Below are positions 1 through 14,000 of a DNA stretch of 64,000 nucleotides, in pieces. Below the pieces are notes generated by a model. It did not search any database and had not been told where the DNA came from. It worked only from the letters and a program-made list of their open reading frames with translations. Source of the DNA: Hepsetus odoe (Eukaryota > Chordata > Actinopteri > Characiformes > Hepsetidae); NCBI GenBank assembly GCA_017165825.1, contig CM029366.1, forward strand, positions 23,637,019 through 23,701,018. The letters run 5' to 3'. A program made the position numbers and the translations under genes. How positions within the stretch are numbered: the first letter of the stretch is position 1; every line of letters begins with the position of its first letter.

Positions 1-184
1 GGATCGTGACTACACCCGTCATTGTGAAACACAGCACAGCACAAAGACCACCTCTGCATGCAGGGGACAGCTATTGAAAGTGCCTGGGAGCAGTGATGGG
101 GATGGTACCTTGCTCAAGGGTACCTCAGGGTGATCTCTCTGGTCCTGGGGCCTATTCCCGAACCACTAGGCCATGGCTGCCCCT
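1..184 (-). repeat. tRNA-derived SINE copy (cut by window edge)
   Basis: Reverse-oriented copy of the SINE family that recurs through the window. It shows the shared phrases for the tail (cattgtgaaacacagcacagc) and body (ggtaccttgctcaagggtac), and ends at the right with the tRNA-like head (accactaggcca...gctgcccc). The B-box area is diverged and partly deleted. It lies in the intron upstream of the first exon seen here. Confidence 0.8.
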
Positions 185-605
185 GTCTGTTTTTATGAAA
201 CAATTTTATAAACCCTATGGGAGAAAATGAAACTGAAAGAGTATAAAAAACAGAGTGAATTCAATGTTTGTATGTCCTCAGACATTTCGCGTTCAATTCA
301 AGAGCTGTATAATTAAATAAAAAGTCAAATAACAAAATTTGAGTCTTAATTCTGGTTACTTAGTAAGTTAAAGGTAATGTTTCTAGTTTCATTATGGAGT
401 GTCACATTGATTATGCTGTTCTCACTGTATGATTAGTTATTGTCACCAAATTGGTTCTATTTATGAATGTTACCTTGCAGCCCATGTTGTGAAAGACTGA
501 AAAAGTGTGAATTGGTGAACCATGGAATCTAGCCAATGCAGCCATGCATCTTTATCAGGCTTGATAATGTCCATGTTATGAAATTCTTTTAGCTGATTTT
601 GAAAT

Positions 606-859
606 CAGCGGTGGTCTGGTGGTTAGGGAGTTGCCCCCGCATCGGAAGATTGTGGGTTCGATTCCCTCACCAGTAGGTTCCCCTGAGGTACCCTTGAGCA
701 AGGTATCGTCCCCATCACTGCTCCCCGGGCAGCTTTCAATAGCTGCCCACTCCTGCACGGTATTTGCATGGGTTAAATGCAGAGGTCCAATTTCGTTGTG
801 GTTCACTGTGTGCTGTGCTGTGACCTCGCAATGTCAAGGGTTGTCACTTTCACTTTCAG
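606..859 (+). repeat. tRNA-derived SINE, nearly full length
   Basis: Forward copy. The tRNA-like head carries an A-box-like tggtctggtgg and a good B box (ggttcgattcc, 656-666). The body contains gtacccttgagcaagg, and the tail ends in gtcactttcactttca. This is one of the best copies for defining the family: head about 75 bp, body about 110 bp, tail about 70 bp. ORFs of 76-85 codons across it are chance. Confidence 0.88.
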
Positions 860-1054
860 TGGTGCTTCAGCAGTGATTTAGTTTTTTGGTTTGAGGAGGA
901 TCCGTTTTTGCATATTTAATGTTGACCTTTAACTTAATTATTTAATCATTGTTGCTAACTGAGACCAAAAAAGGTTGTGAATTCTTACTGCATGATGAAA
1001 GTTTTCTCTAATCACCTTTAAATCCCTCTTTCATGTCGCTTTTCTGTCATTTAG

Positions 1055-1217
1055 GAAAGATCAGCACCTGCTCTCCTCAGTGAACTGCTGGTATCTGGTT
1101 CTGAATCAAACTCGTAGAGAAAGTAGAGATCACGCCACGCTCAATGACATCTACATCAACAATGTCATCGTCCGCCTCGCGCAGATCAGCGAGGATGTCA
1201 TCCGGCTTTTCAAAAAG
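1055..1217 (+). CDS. srgap3: srgap3 window exon 1 (F-BAR)
   Basis: 163 bp: one base completing a split Lys codon, then residues 1-54 (KDQHLLSSVNCWYLVLNQ..., ending DVIRLFKK). Acceptor ttag at 1051-1054, donor gtctgt at 1218; the donor is weaker than most others here. It encodes a helix of the F-BAR domain and carries the SRGAP3-like RRESRDHATLNDI. Confidence 0.95.
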
Positions 1218-1931
1218 GTCTGTGCACCCCCCTTTCTCCATCTCTCCATTGCACACATCCACACACACACATACAGACAAACCTAATTAGGTAAGGTTCA
1301 GTCTCTGCCTCTTAGCCCCTTAGTTTAGTGCTTGAACTTCTAGACTTAAAAACACATATATACAGTATATGCAGTACTGTGCAAAAGTTTTAGGCAGGTG
1401 TGGAAAAAATACTGTAAACAAAGAATGCTTTCAAAAATGGAAGTGTTAATCATTTATTTTCATCAATCAACAAAATGCAGTGAATGAACAAAAGAGAAAT
1501 CTAAATCAAATCAATATTTGGTGTGACCACCCTTTGCCTTCAAAACAGCATCAATTCTTCTAGGTACACTTGCACACAGTTTTTGAAGGAACTTGGCTGG
1601 TAGGTTGTTCCAAACATCTTGGAGAACTAACCACAGATCTTCTGTGGATGTAGGCGTCCTCACATCCTTCTGTCTCTTCATGTAATCCCAGACACACTGG
1701 ATGGTGTTGAGATCAGGGCTCTGTGGGGGCCAGAAGAACTGATGCTGGTTTGAAGGCAAAAGGTAGTAACACCAAATATTGATTTGATTTAAATTTTCTT
1801 TTGTTCGCTCACTTTGCATTTTGTAAATTACTAAAATAAACAATCATTATTTATATTTCTGAAAGCATTCTTTGTTTACAGCATTTTTTCACACCTGCCT
1901 AAACCTTTGCACAGTACTGTGTGTATGTGTG

Positions 1932-2002
<71 letters not shown>

Positions 2003-5000
2003 ATCTGTCGACTTCAGATTATGATATTTGATGTAGTTTGGAATGCAGTAAAAATTAGGAGCAGATGCATTGACATTTATTCATTTAGAATTTATTCAAA
2101 TGTTAAGAAAATTCAAGCTATAGTACAGTAAGAATAGAGGAATAAACATGAGGCACTAAAAAATGTAGTTGTACAGCATATGAGGTAAACAGGTGAGGAG
2201 AGGAGGTGTTCTCAGAAGAGAGCTTCTTGAAGGACCAATAGGGCAGCCCTACTGTACTGTTAACATCATAACTAAAACAGTTTGTTAGACAGATCTGCCA
2301 AAAAAAACAGTTCTCTAAAGTGTTGTTCCTTACTGCTGGTTAAAATTTAAACTTTTTAAACAAAAAAAATTTAAACAAAAATTTTAGTTTTACTGCTGAC
2401 AGCCAGCATTATGAATTAATGGCTGGTACATATTTACATCAACATGCGTTCTTTAACACAGTTAGTGGCGTACCACTGCATACTCATCTGCATTTGACTC
2501 CAGTATTTTGAATAGCCTACTCCTGCTGGGCGTACTCTCCATATGTAGGAATGCTGTCAGCACATAGTCTGGATTTTTGAGGTCTAATCCAAACACTAGC
2601 AGCATGTTTACACCTGGCTGTTCTTCCTCGAAGTGGAGTCACCCCCTCTTAGTTCATTCAAATGAGAGCAGTTAAAGTAAATGAGCCAGTGACACAACTA
2701 AAAATGCCCCATAGGGCTGCTGGTTGCTTATATTCAGAATAGTTAAGAGGCCTAAGATAACCTTGCTAGATGATTAAAAATATGAATATATGAATTTAAG
2801 AGTGGGGAATGTGCTAATTATTAGCATGTAATGGGCACTATTAGTAATTTAACCTCACTGAATGACTTGCTTTTATTCACTGTAGGGTGTTTGTATTCAG
2901 CAGTCAGTGCACAGTAACTGCTTGAACTGCAAAGTAGCCAGGTCTCGTGCCATCTTATTTATGAGATTAATTAAATTCTTTTAAGTTGTTTAACAAAATA
3001 GTTTAGTTTTGAAGACGCTGAGAAAAAATTTACTCTTTTTTCATTTTCAATTTCACTCAAATTTCACATACCTTTGTGAAAAAAATTGTTTGGGTATCAT
3101 GGGGATTGGCTATTATGACCATATCATGTTTTATAGTTTACAGTTTCAGTGCTGAACATATTGTTTAGGACTGCAATAATGAAATTGCATTGCAACAGAC
3201 CAATTACCTGATTGGAAGTAGTGTAGCAGGAGAATGTTTAATACTAAATCAACCATGTGCTTTTAAGGTGGATTAAACTGCAGTCTTCCAAATGATTTTA
3301 CTTCTTGGTATATACAATGAATATGCACAATTTATTATATTTCTTGTTTTATTTTTGCCCTTTACACTATAGTGAGCGACATTTTATTACATTACGTAAT
3401 TACTAGGGTCAGTTGATTCTCACAATTGAAATTATTTATCTTTAGGGTTTGCAGATCAAGCCAAAGTTCAGTATTGTGCAAATGTCTTGAGCCACCCTCA
3501 TTTCTTTAAGAGCCAGACTTTCTTACATTTTGAAATATATTGTTGAGGAATAGTTCTCCAGGCTTCCTGAAAAACATGTTTTTGGGGCTCATTTTTAGTC
3601 CAGTCTTTTACCTGACAGTATTTGTTTAAGCTACACAGTGACCTATGCATGTATTATTCAAGCAGAACAAAGCTGTCTGACTGAAGGCATGAAGCAGTGA
3701 AGAAACAGGTGCAGATGATTCCAGATGATCTGGCTGGTGAATAGTTTTCTGGTGGCGTTGAATATTGATTGGTTGGAACCCCTTTACCAAGACACTTTGT
3801 GTCTTTAGGCACTTTGCAGTTTATCACAGTGGAGCAATTTAATCTACTTAATATGCCAAAGATAAGACAGTTTGACAGATATTAAATATTATAGTTGCAC
3901 CAACAAGGTGATTCCCTAGCAAACTAAAAAAATGAGGCTTAGCTCAAGACTTTTGCACAGTACTGTGGATTTATCTCTTATATCTCTACATCTTAAAAAG
4001 GCTTTGAAATAATAAGAGAAAACAGAAATCTCTTGCCAACACTTTTTGTTTGTACATGCTCACAAGCTGAGACCTCAAGCTAGCTTCTCAGCTAAAGATC
4101 CAATTAGTTGGGGGTTTAAAAACAATCTTTGTAGATTTGCACCTCATAAAGTATCAGGAGTTTGAGGGGTCATCTTTTACGATATTGAGATGTTTTCCAC
4201 TCTCATATTCTCTTATATTTTTCTATAAACCTCTTCATCAGCTCTTGTGAAATAATGCACAAAGTGCTGTTAGTCTGTGCCGAAAACAACCAGTGTATTG
4301 ATGTCCCACTTGCGGAGATATTAGCTACTTGCTTTTGCTGGTGGTTGACATGGATAGAAGAATGATTAAAGGGAGGAATGAAGCATGACAGCATTGGGAG
4401 GAGCAGGGATTTTGACAAAGAGTGACTGCACTGTGTCAGCTCTATATTCGCTTTCAGTACATTGCATCAGAGTTATCTACTGCGAGAGCTATGACTGCCT
4501 GCATATCCTGTGATCGATTGTGTGACACACAGAATGTCAAATTAACAATACATTCAAATCTCTTATTAAACAGCTTTTGATGAGGAGATAAGCAGACTGC
4601 AGTTACATTATTAAAAAGTGTGCATTGGTGTGATGTCTTCATTTTAATGAGCAGAAGCATGGCACAGATTTGATTGAGATGTGTATAGAGTGTATATTTG
4701 CCATGAAAACTTTGGCAATTCAAATGTTTGGCAGGAAATGGTCAAGAAAAATAATGAGTGTGAAAAAGAAAAACCAAACACACATGCACAGATGTAGTCG
4801 CAGATGAACACAGAAGGATTTGGCCAAATGCTGATGCCATCTGTAAACACTTTTTAAATTTACAAATGCCAGAGCCACAGTGTAAATTTGAACTTAACAA
4901 ATAATAGACGACAGCTGTTCATATTATAGCCTAGATACAACAAAATTTGAGAAGTATTGCACTTTGCTGTTCATCAACATGAAGGATCCATGTGGGAATC

Positions 5001-8000
5001 AGACTTAAAACATTTGAATTCAAAAAACCATACACCTGTGTAAGGTCACTGTTCTCAACGATCAACATAACCAGCTAATATACGATCAACATAATCCAGC
5101 ATAACAGCTAGAAGAGTGTAAAGCCGTGGTGCCATGGAGCTTCATCCAATAAAAAAATGGTAAAATGAATTAGAGAGGCCTAACTCACTTACACCCTTGA
5201 ATGCAATCAAATCCTTGCAGCAATGTTTCGACATTTAGTGCACCTGAAAGAGTCGAGGCTGTTACTGTAAAGGGGGACAATTGCCCCTTAATAACACCAT
5301 TGAAACACTGTAATAGAAAACCTTTGCACTTGTTTATTTTCCATCGACCATCCTGAGATGGTCACTCCTCTTAATGGCAGGGGAGAGACTTTCTGTTGTG
5401 AATTTTATAAAAGAAAGGACAAACATATCAATCTTTGCTCGAAATTAAAGGTGTTTGTTTTTCTAGTCTTTTGAAGATTCTCGTTGATAGAACATCTTAT
5501 GAGACCCCTGCAGTTGTTGTCTTTCCCAGTGTTAACTCCAGCATAGTGTCACATTTTCAACTTCCAACCAGCTGTGCATGCATGTGTGTCTTCATCAGTG
5601 TGTGTGTGTGTGTGCCTTTTGTAATTTGAATCTCGAATATATATATATATATATACAGTACTGTGCAAAAGTTTTAGGCAGGTGTGAAAAAATGCTGTAA
5701 ACTTGCACACAGTTTTTGAAGGAACTCGGCTGGTCGGTTGTTCCAAACATGACTGCGTTTCAACCTCCGTGTGACATTGATGATCATCAGCACCCGTTTG
5801 GTAAAATTGGTTAATCATACACCGACTATAATCCTACAAAATCCCTGACTTTGTGCAAGTGTACCTAGAAGAACTGATGCTGGTTTGAAGGCAAAACCAA
5901 GTAACACCAAATGAAAGTGAAAGTGACAACCCTTGTCATTGCGAGGTCACAGCACAGCAAGCGTGAACCACAACGAAATTGGACCTCTGCTTTTAACCCA
6001 TGCACACAAACACCGTGCAGCAGTGGGCAGCTATTGAAAGCGCCCGGGGAGCAGTGACGGGGATGGTACCTTGCTCAGGGGTACCTCAGGGCAACCTACT
6101 TGTGAGGGAATCGAACCCACAATCTTCCGATGCGGGGCCAACTCCCTAACCACTAGGCAACCGCTGCCCATAATCAAATATTGATTTGATTGAGATTTTT
6201 CTTTTGTTCGCTCACTTTGCATTTTGTAAATTGATAAAAAATTAACAATCATTATTTATATTTCTGAAAGCATTCTTTGTTTACAGCATTTTTTCCTAAA
6301 ACGTTTGCACAGTACTGTATATACTGTATAAAGGGAGCAGCCGAAAGAAAAAAGAAGAACATTGTATTCATCTGCAGCAAACACTTTTTTGTGACAAGGT
6401 ATGATTGATGCGTCACTGATAGAAACTGAGAGATGCAATTGTCTCTTTTTGGCAAAAGTCTCTCTTTTGCAAAGGTTTCTTATCTGCATCAATCAGTGTG
6501 AATATTTTCAGCTACAATTAGGGCTAACTAAAGACTCTGTCTTTAGCTTGTGGTCTCTCTTGAGACTGTAACCCAGCAATGGACATGAAAGACCACCATG
6601 ATGAAAGAGACAGTGGTCAAACGTTGGATCGTTTATTTTAATCATTTCCTTCAAATATTTTTCTTTTAAACCCCGCACCCTGGTGTCGTGGTGTGTGAAG
6701 GAGGCTTGAAATGAAAAGAGTGACATTTGCACTTATTGCTAAACACAGGCCTGCAATAATCACAGGAAAATGAAGAAGTGCACATAACGACTAACTACAA
6801 ACCGCAGACATGCCAAGAGTGTTTAGCACACACTGAGTGAAGTGAAGTAAAAAACAGCTCCACCAGCCCTTACTGACAACAGACTGACCCCAACCAGCGC
6901 TCTCCAGCCATTATTACAACTTTCTGTCTTTCTTTCTTTTCTGCTCAGATTTTTCTTGCTTCTTCTATTTTTTCTTGGTTTGTTTTCTTTTTGATCCTCT
7001 GTTTGATGTGCTTAAATATTTGATTGATTTGCACTCTCAGCCTGGGGCAGATGTTACACTCATTCTTCAAGTTTTAAGCTAATGTTCTCTCAGTGTGAAA
7101 TGTCTAATGGTTGTTGTCGTGTCTGCCTTCTTTTTTCAGAGTAAAGAAATTGGCATACAGATGCATGAAGAGTTGGTGAAAGTGACGAACGAGCTGTACA
7201 CTGTGAGTAGAATCTCTCTCCCTCCCCTTCATTTGGTTCTTTTTCTTTTTGAATGGGGTTCACCCACTGGGGGCTTCACCATGGCAACGCAGCATGCCAG
7301 AGTTTTGTGAAAGAGGAAAACAGTCCTTCACATGACCTGTTGTTGAAGACATGGAGTTATTGTGCATTGGGATGGTGATGATGATGATGAAGAAGATGGA
7401 GACATATTTATACATATTTCTATCATATTTATAATAATGATAGCAACAATGAACAAGTCATTCACTCCCTGCTTAAATTGCTTCCACATTGGTGCCCCTT
7501 TGTGAACCACAAGAAGGCATTTCGGGACTCCTACTGAAAATCCCTGAAAATAGTTTCCTTACTCGTACAAAAGGAGAGCGAGAAAGTGAGAGAAAAAGAC
7601 AGAGTGAAAGAGAAAGAGAGAAAGAGAGAGAGCCGCTTGACATTACTCACTCATCCAGTGACAGTGTGTCAGAGAGTGATCTGTGCCTTCATTTCTTATA
7701 TGTTGTACTACAGCAACTGCCTTGTCAGCAGCTTTGAGCAGAGCAGTTTTCCATGTTTTATACAGGTTGTGTATCTCTACCCGGGGAACTGAACTGGTGC
7801 CTTAGTTCTCCCAGGGGGTTAGTAACCCCCTCATCGCACAGGTTTTTTTCTGGGTTCATAAAGTTTGAACATCTTTATGTTTATTTGCTAAGTATTTTAA
7901 TATAATATAATATAAGCTTTCAGTCAGTCATTTTCTGCCGCTTGTCCCTAGCGGGGTCGCGGGGGAGTGCTGGAGTCCATCCCAGCTCACACAGGGGACA

Positions 8001-11000
8001 CACCCTGGACAGGTCACCAGCCCATCGCAGGGAGGAGCAGGACGGGGACGGCACCTTGCTCAAGGGTACCTCAGGGCAACCTATCGGGAAGGGGTTCGAA
8101 CCCCCAATCCTCCGATCATGCGGCCAACGCCCGAACCACTAGGCCACCGCTGCCCCTTATAAGCTTTTAATAAAGGTTTTTGCTGAAAAAAGTACTTAGG
8201 TGTGTTCTGAGGAGATTCCAGTGTCCAGCTTTATAGAAAGATGTAACAGAAGCACAAAGATGATAAAGTGATCATTGCATTGAACACACTGTTTATCAGT
8301 TAAACTCTTGATTATTACATGCTTTTGGCAAACTAGTCTAGAATGACTGGGTGACAACACACACTGAGTAGAGTAGCAGGTCTGGCGCTTACTAGCTTAC
8401 TTAATGAAAACATGACTCCAGTTAGCTTACATGGCTTCACTTTTAAAATTCTAAAATGAAAAAAAAAGTCTGACAATATCACATTATCTCCCATCAGTCA
8501 GGTTATGTACCAGCAGAGAGTTTATTTACTGTTTATTTACTTTTTATTATTTAAACTTAATTGTCTTTTTACAGTAGTTTGTTTGAGTAGTTTTTTTCTC
8601 ACAGTGTTTGTTGCAACCTCAAAAATAGCAATGGGACCTTTCCCCCAATTCTTCCAGCCTTGTGACAAAGCTATCAAAATGTCAAATTCTATCCTGGTAG
8701 TTATCTTGACAGCTGTGGTGGTAGAGCGATGTAACGTGCAGGGAAAAAGGCATGCATTGCCATTTGAAACCCTTTAGGAATAGAAGCAAGTAAGTGTAAA
8801 TGTTCTTAAAAAGTTCATTTCAAATGTGTGGTTGAAATGCCAATATTGTCCCGTCACTGGGTATGCACTGAATGTACGGTATAAAATTAGGATGGTACTC
8901 TCCGACACTGGCTTTAGCTCCTGATGTAGTAAACAGGGTAGAAGTTGTGAATGTGTACAGGGAGTGCACAAGGAAGGCCCTCTGTCCTTGAATCATCAAC
9001 AAGCTATATTCAAGCTCAGAGATGTTTATGAATGAAGACACCATCATTTTTTAAATGGTAGGTGCCACATGCTACATAAGAGAAGAACTACAGGGGAGAC
9101 ATTTATCAGGTTAACCCCCTAAACATCTATTGCAGGGTGAAGATACTTTGGGGCATTTTGGAGTATCTGTAACGCCTTATTGAAAGTGTTCTTTGGATTT
9201 GCTGGCCTTCTTCTTTCACAATGGTTGCTAGAGAATCATGTGAGGTCACAGCACACAGTGAACCACAACGAAATTTGACCTCTGCATTTAACCCATGCAA
9301 ACACCCCTATTGAAAACGCCCAGGGAGCAGTGACGGGGATGGTACCTTGCTCAAGGGTACCTCAGGGCAATCTACTGGTAAGGGAATCAAACCCACAATC
9401 TTCCGATGCGGGGGCAACTCCTTAACCACTAGGCCACCGCTGCCCCAACTGTGGATAAATTACAGATGTCACACTATTGATGGTGCAGGATGTGATTGGC
9501 TCTGACATACATGTACAAACCATTGCAAGATAATCGTTCCTTCTGACCAGTTGGATAATACCACAGGCCTACAGACACAAGAAGCAGTGTTCTTAAAATG
9601 TTACTCCACTGTTACACTATTATCTGCAGTGTGTTTTGACTCTGTAAAGCTTATAAATGAAACAGGGCTTTGCAGCAACATAAGCCTTTGGTATAAAAGT
9701 GACATGTTATATGTTAATAACTCATAACTAAATGGAATATGGACAATTTTTAAGGTCAGAGACTTTTCTATTTGCTAATATCATAATGGCAGTTGAAAAA
9801 TGTAATTATTCATTGTTCATTTGATGTCCTGAATCAGCTGTAGTACTACTCATTTTTTGCACAGCAGTCAAGTTGCATGCATGGTGTGATTTCCTCAAAT
9901 GCATGAATATTGGCTTAAATAATTTTGATATTGTGTTGCATTAGGCAGTTTCTGTAGCCATTGCTAGATTTAGCTTTATTTTTTGGAAATTTAATATCTA
10001 ATATACACGTGATACTATGCCTCGGGAGTGGAGAATAGTATGAAGCAATACCGCACACAACCTTTGATAAAACCCATATGAGCCCTAGTAAAAATGCCTG
10101 CTTTCCTTACAGTGTTGAGCCATTACAGAGCTGGTCTCTGTGAAGGTGCTGTGACGGTCTGTTTTTGAAGGTAAACAGCTTGAAGCTATCATCAGACTAC
10201 AGGGCTTGAACTACCTCACTGTGCCTGTAAATGGGATTTGCTGGAGGTTTTTCAGCTTTGCCTGTATAACTACACTGCACCATTTTTTTTCCATCTGTAG
10301 AGGAATAGTTTGATGGGTGACAGCTTTGAAAGGAGTGTAATGGTAACCTAGTTTCTCTCCCACACTGGAGTGTGTAGTAAGACTTCTGTGAACCCCTCCA
10401 ACTAGGGCACAGCTTTATGTTTTCCTGTTGCATTCGATTTATTCATCACTTTTGACTGCTTTCAGATCAAAAGATGAGTGCAAATATGAGAGTTTGGTGT
10501 TATTCACACTGGAAAATGCTGCCCTCTTTTACAGAATGCTGCTGATCTCTGTGTTCCAGAAACCAGCAAACCATAAAAGAGGCAGCTGTTAGCTTTCATA
10601 AAAATCGTGCAGCACTGGCCATTAAACTGCACCATAAAATGAAATTTAGAGCCATCACTTCTAGCAGCTGTCCTAGAGCATCTTATTGCTGTTACACAAT
10701 TTTGAATCATAATTCATTATTATTCCTAGTGAATGCCACATTAGTATATTAAAAACACTTTCTCATTCCCACAAACAATGTGGAATGATTTTTAGCTTTA
10801 GATTTGAAATCAGCTTTTATCACAAACTATAGCCAACATGCAGCCTTGCATGACAGTCCCCAGTATCAGGGGACAAATGTGTTAATAGGCTGCTCACATC
10901 TGTTTGCATTTACTAGACAGAGGTAAAGGGCTAGTGAGCAGTCCCTAGGCTAACATCCTGCTCATCCTCTTCCTAGCGAGCTGCAGGAAACAGCTTTTTT

Positions 11001-14000
11001 CCAGCAGGGAATGCAGAAGATGAGGGCCCGGATGCAGCAGGCTGCTGTAATGATTGCGATTCGTAGAGTTTGTTGAAAGAGGCACTTTAGTGTTGGTGTG
11101 TCATATTAAGACACATTACTACACTTAGGAATGGGTATCACACCCATTCCTAAGTGTAGTAATATGTCTTTTTGAGCCAGACTCCATTACTTAGCATTGT
11201 GCAAATCCACGCCTAAATCATCACACATTTGGCTGAAAGCAATAAGTTAAAGCCGCTAAAGTCTTGTGCTAACTAAACAAATATATGAATGATGCAAAAC
11301 CCGTGAAATCAGGTAAAAACCATCAAACTACCAAAAAAAACCCAAAAATAGTTTAAGGGATTCAAAATCTGGATACACACTGTACACTCCCAGCGTTTAA
11401 CTAGCATTTAAGTTAGTGGTAAAGTGGGTGCTAAATGCCGTAAATGTAAATGTAAGTTACAGGAATAAAAAATTCTTACAGCATGATGATGTACATTTAG
11501 ACAGGTGTGTGATAGTTTCGGCATGCCGTTTACATGATGCTGAGCTTTTTGGTATTACTTTCAACTTGTTGGCAAAAAAGACATCAGTATCTAAAGTTTG
11601 CTTCTTAACTTCTGCCAGATTTTTGGTCAAAACCTCATCACCTCACCTCCACAAAGAACACATTTTAGACAGTATTTATGACCGTGTTGGCACAAACAAC
11701 TATTCTACGATTGCTGAGGTGGTTTGTGAAGACCCTGCATTGAGCTGCATGAAGTTTTCAGAGGACTAGTAAGGGTGTGTGAGTCTGCCTGCATGAGCAG
11801 TCTGTTTGCCAAAGGCTTCGTTATTTGATTAGTCAGTGAAATCATCCTTTGGATTGGAATTTTCTGTCTGGATGTGTCCTCATTTAATTGGACAGGATCA
11901 CTTGAAGAAGGATAGGCTAAGGCATGTGTTAACATGTGAGCTAACAACATATGCTTTGATGATCTGAATGAGTTTCAGCGGGTTGCTACAGTATGTGTTA
12001 TTGTGGAGACCAGAAAATTTTTATTCTATCCTAGAACCTTGTCATCTCTTGTCTTTATTATAGACCTAATGCTTATTGACTCATTATAGCATGTTTGTAT
12101 GAAAGAGCAAGTTGGCCCTTAATTCCTCATTCTGCCACTTCCAAACTCCAGTACACCTGTGGAGTTGTGACGGAATACAGATCATCTTCACCTGAGCCCT
12201 GCGTTACCCTTCAGGGATGAAGTAAATGCTAAGATGTGCTTCATTTCAAGGCAAACAGTGTCTGACTGCTGAGCCTCATCTTTCCCAGAGGGAGAGGAAT
12301 CTAATTTTCAGCATGAGTGATTGGTCTGATTACAGAACTAGGAATGTTATTTATTTGTTCTTTGCTCTCTATATGGAAGAGAATCTTGTTCAGTTTTAAG
12401 CAGGTTTTTTTTTTTTTTTTTTTTTTAGAATTAAAAGGATGCTCTTGCTCCACTGTTTTGAAAGAAGCAGCTTTGGGGGAGCTTTGGGGCAGTAAAACGA
12501 CTACCTTACTTGCAGGCTTCACTTAAACCTTCAGAAATGGAGTCAACATTTTTCTTACTTTTTTAGCTTTTCTTTCTTTCTCTGGTATTTTAATTCTTTT
12601 TTCTATTAAAAAATAAAACAAAATTGTATTTTTACTAACATAGACTTTTTCAGTATTTCATTTGAATTATATATTTGTTTTCATTTTTATTTCGTTAAAA
12701 GCCTGGAAATACTAAAACATGTTACATGTTAGAAATAATTGGAAAAGACATTTATCTGTATGCACTGCAGAAGCTTTCACATTTAAATCTTTAAAAAATC
12801 TCCTCTTTTACCAGTCAAAATAAAACTACCGAACTAAAGCTCTGTTCTTGTTTCCATGAACTACGAGTGAGAAATAGCCCGACTAAAGAATTACAATGTG
12901 ATTTTATACCTCTAGATAGTTGTGACTTTTAATGGTTAACTGAGGCTTTGGCTGCTTCCGTGCTGAACATGGCATCACAGCACAGATCTTACCCCCTGAG
13001 TGTGTCCTGGATTTGGTTCAGCAACAGTAATGAACAGAGAGTGAGAGTGTGTGGGTGCATGTGTGGGCATATGTCAGCAAAACTCTAAACAAATGGAGTC
13101 CATTGTTCATTTATTACAGTCATCCTTCAGATCCCCTTTCTTCATCCTGGGGTAACAGCTGTGCCACCCTACCATTCTCCTGTACAACCAAACATCACAC
13201 AGGCTGCCCAGAGAAAAGAATTTGAGACTAGATTTAGCATTTTGAGCCAGCTCTATTACAGGTGGGCAATATGACAGATTGTCATCATTGTGATACATTT
13301 TGTGACTGTGTGAACCTGCTTTCATTCATCCAGATTGTGTTTGTAAAAGTGTAAAACTGAAATCTTTGAAAAGCAATGCGTTGTTTTTGTTCAGTTTTTA
13401 GTAAGTCCACATTTTTTGATGAACCATCTCTTGTTGCCTCCTTTCTACCCCCTGTAGGTGATGAAGACATATCACATGTACCACACAGAGAGCATCAGTG
13501 CTGAGAGCAAACTAAAGGATGCTGAAAAGCAGGAGGAAAAGCAGTTTAGCAAGTCTGGAGACCTGAACGTCAACCTTCTGCGGCATGAAGAGCGGGCACA
13601 GCGCCGCAGCTCTGTCAGGAAGATTGAGAAGATGAAAGAGAAGGTGAATTTGATGCTCATAACTGGCATCATACTGAATTTGATGTAGTGTGCTGTGTAA
13701 CATCGTGTACCAAATCATTTCCTTGTATCATCAGTTTTGACCTTAATATTAAAACCATCAAACCCCCCACTGTGTAAAAACTTAGCAGTATTGCTCACAG
13801 CCTCTGGTGGTTCCTTTAAAAAAAAATAAGAGTTATTAGGCAGTTTTTAATACATAATTGGGGGTGACAAATGACCATATTAACTATATGTTATATAAAG
13901 TGCTTTCCTAATGAAAGCAGTAATGACAGACACAGCACTAGTGTTATGTTTTGATCGATGTTATGAACAGTTAATGTCTCCAGTAAAGCAGCAGGAGTCT

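Larger units (their letters stand above)
1..1054 (+). other. srgap3: srgap3 intron upstream of window exon 1 (partial)
   Basis: Non-coding sequence before the first exon in the window. It holds two SINE copies (1-184 and 606-859) and otherwise AT-rich sequence with no ORF that I can recognise. It ends at the acceptor tttctgtcatttag at 1041-1054. By comparison with mammalian SRGAP3 the first two coding exons should lie upstream of the window. Confidence 0.85.
1218..7139 (+). other. srgap3: srgap3 intron 1 (window numbering)
   Basis: A 5.9-kb intron. It holds TIR transposons at 1372-1919, 3469-3965 and 5656-6317 (the last split by a SINE), a long TA repeat at 1944-1990, a shorter TA run at 5636-5655, and a short LINE-tail-like string at 6331-6356 (gggagcagccgaaaga). 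The rest is AT-rich, with no coding signal recognised. Confidence 0.85.
7203..13457 (+). other. srgap3: srgap3 intron 2
   Basis: A 6.3-kb intron. It holds a GA-rich stretch (about 7570-7632), a composite SINE (7921-8157), a SINE (9240-9447), a near-perfect 29-bp hairpin (11108-11170) and a T22 run (12405-12426). ORFs of up to 117 codons here (for example 11416-11769) resemble nothing known to me. Confidence 0.85.

Noticed and set aside
606..680. Possible tRNA gene (A and B boxes present)
   Set aside because: The same head is followed by the same SINE body and tail at many places; no cloverleaf acceptor stem pairs.
11416..11769. 117-codon ORF in intron 2
   Set aside because: No recognisable domain, intronic, with unremarkable composition; expected by chance in AT-rich DNA of this length.
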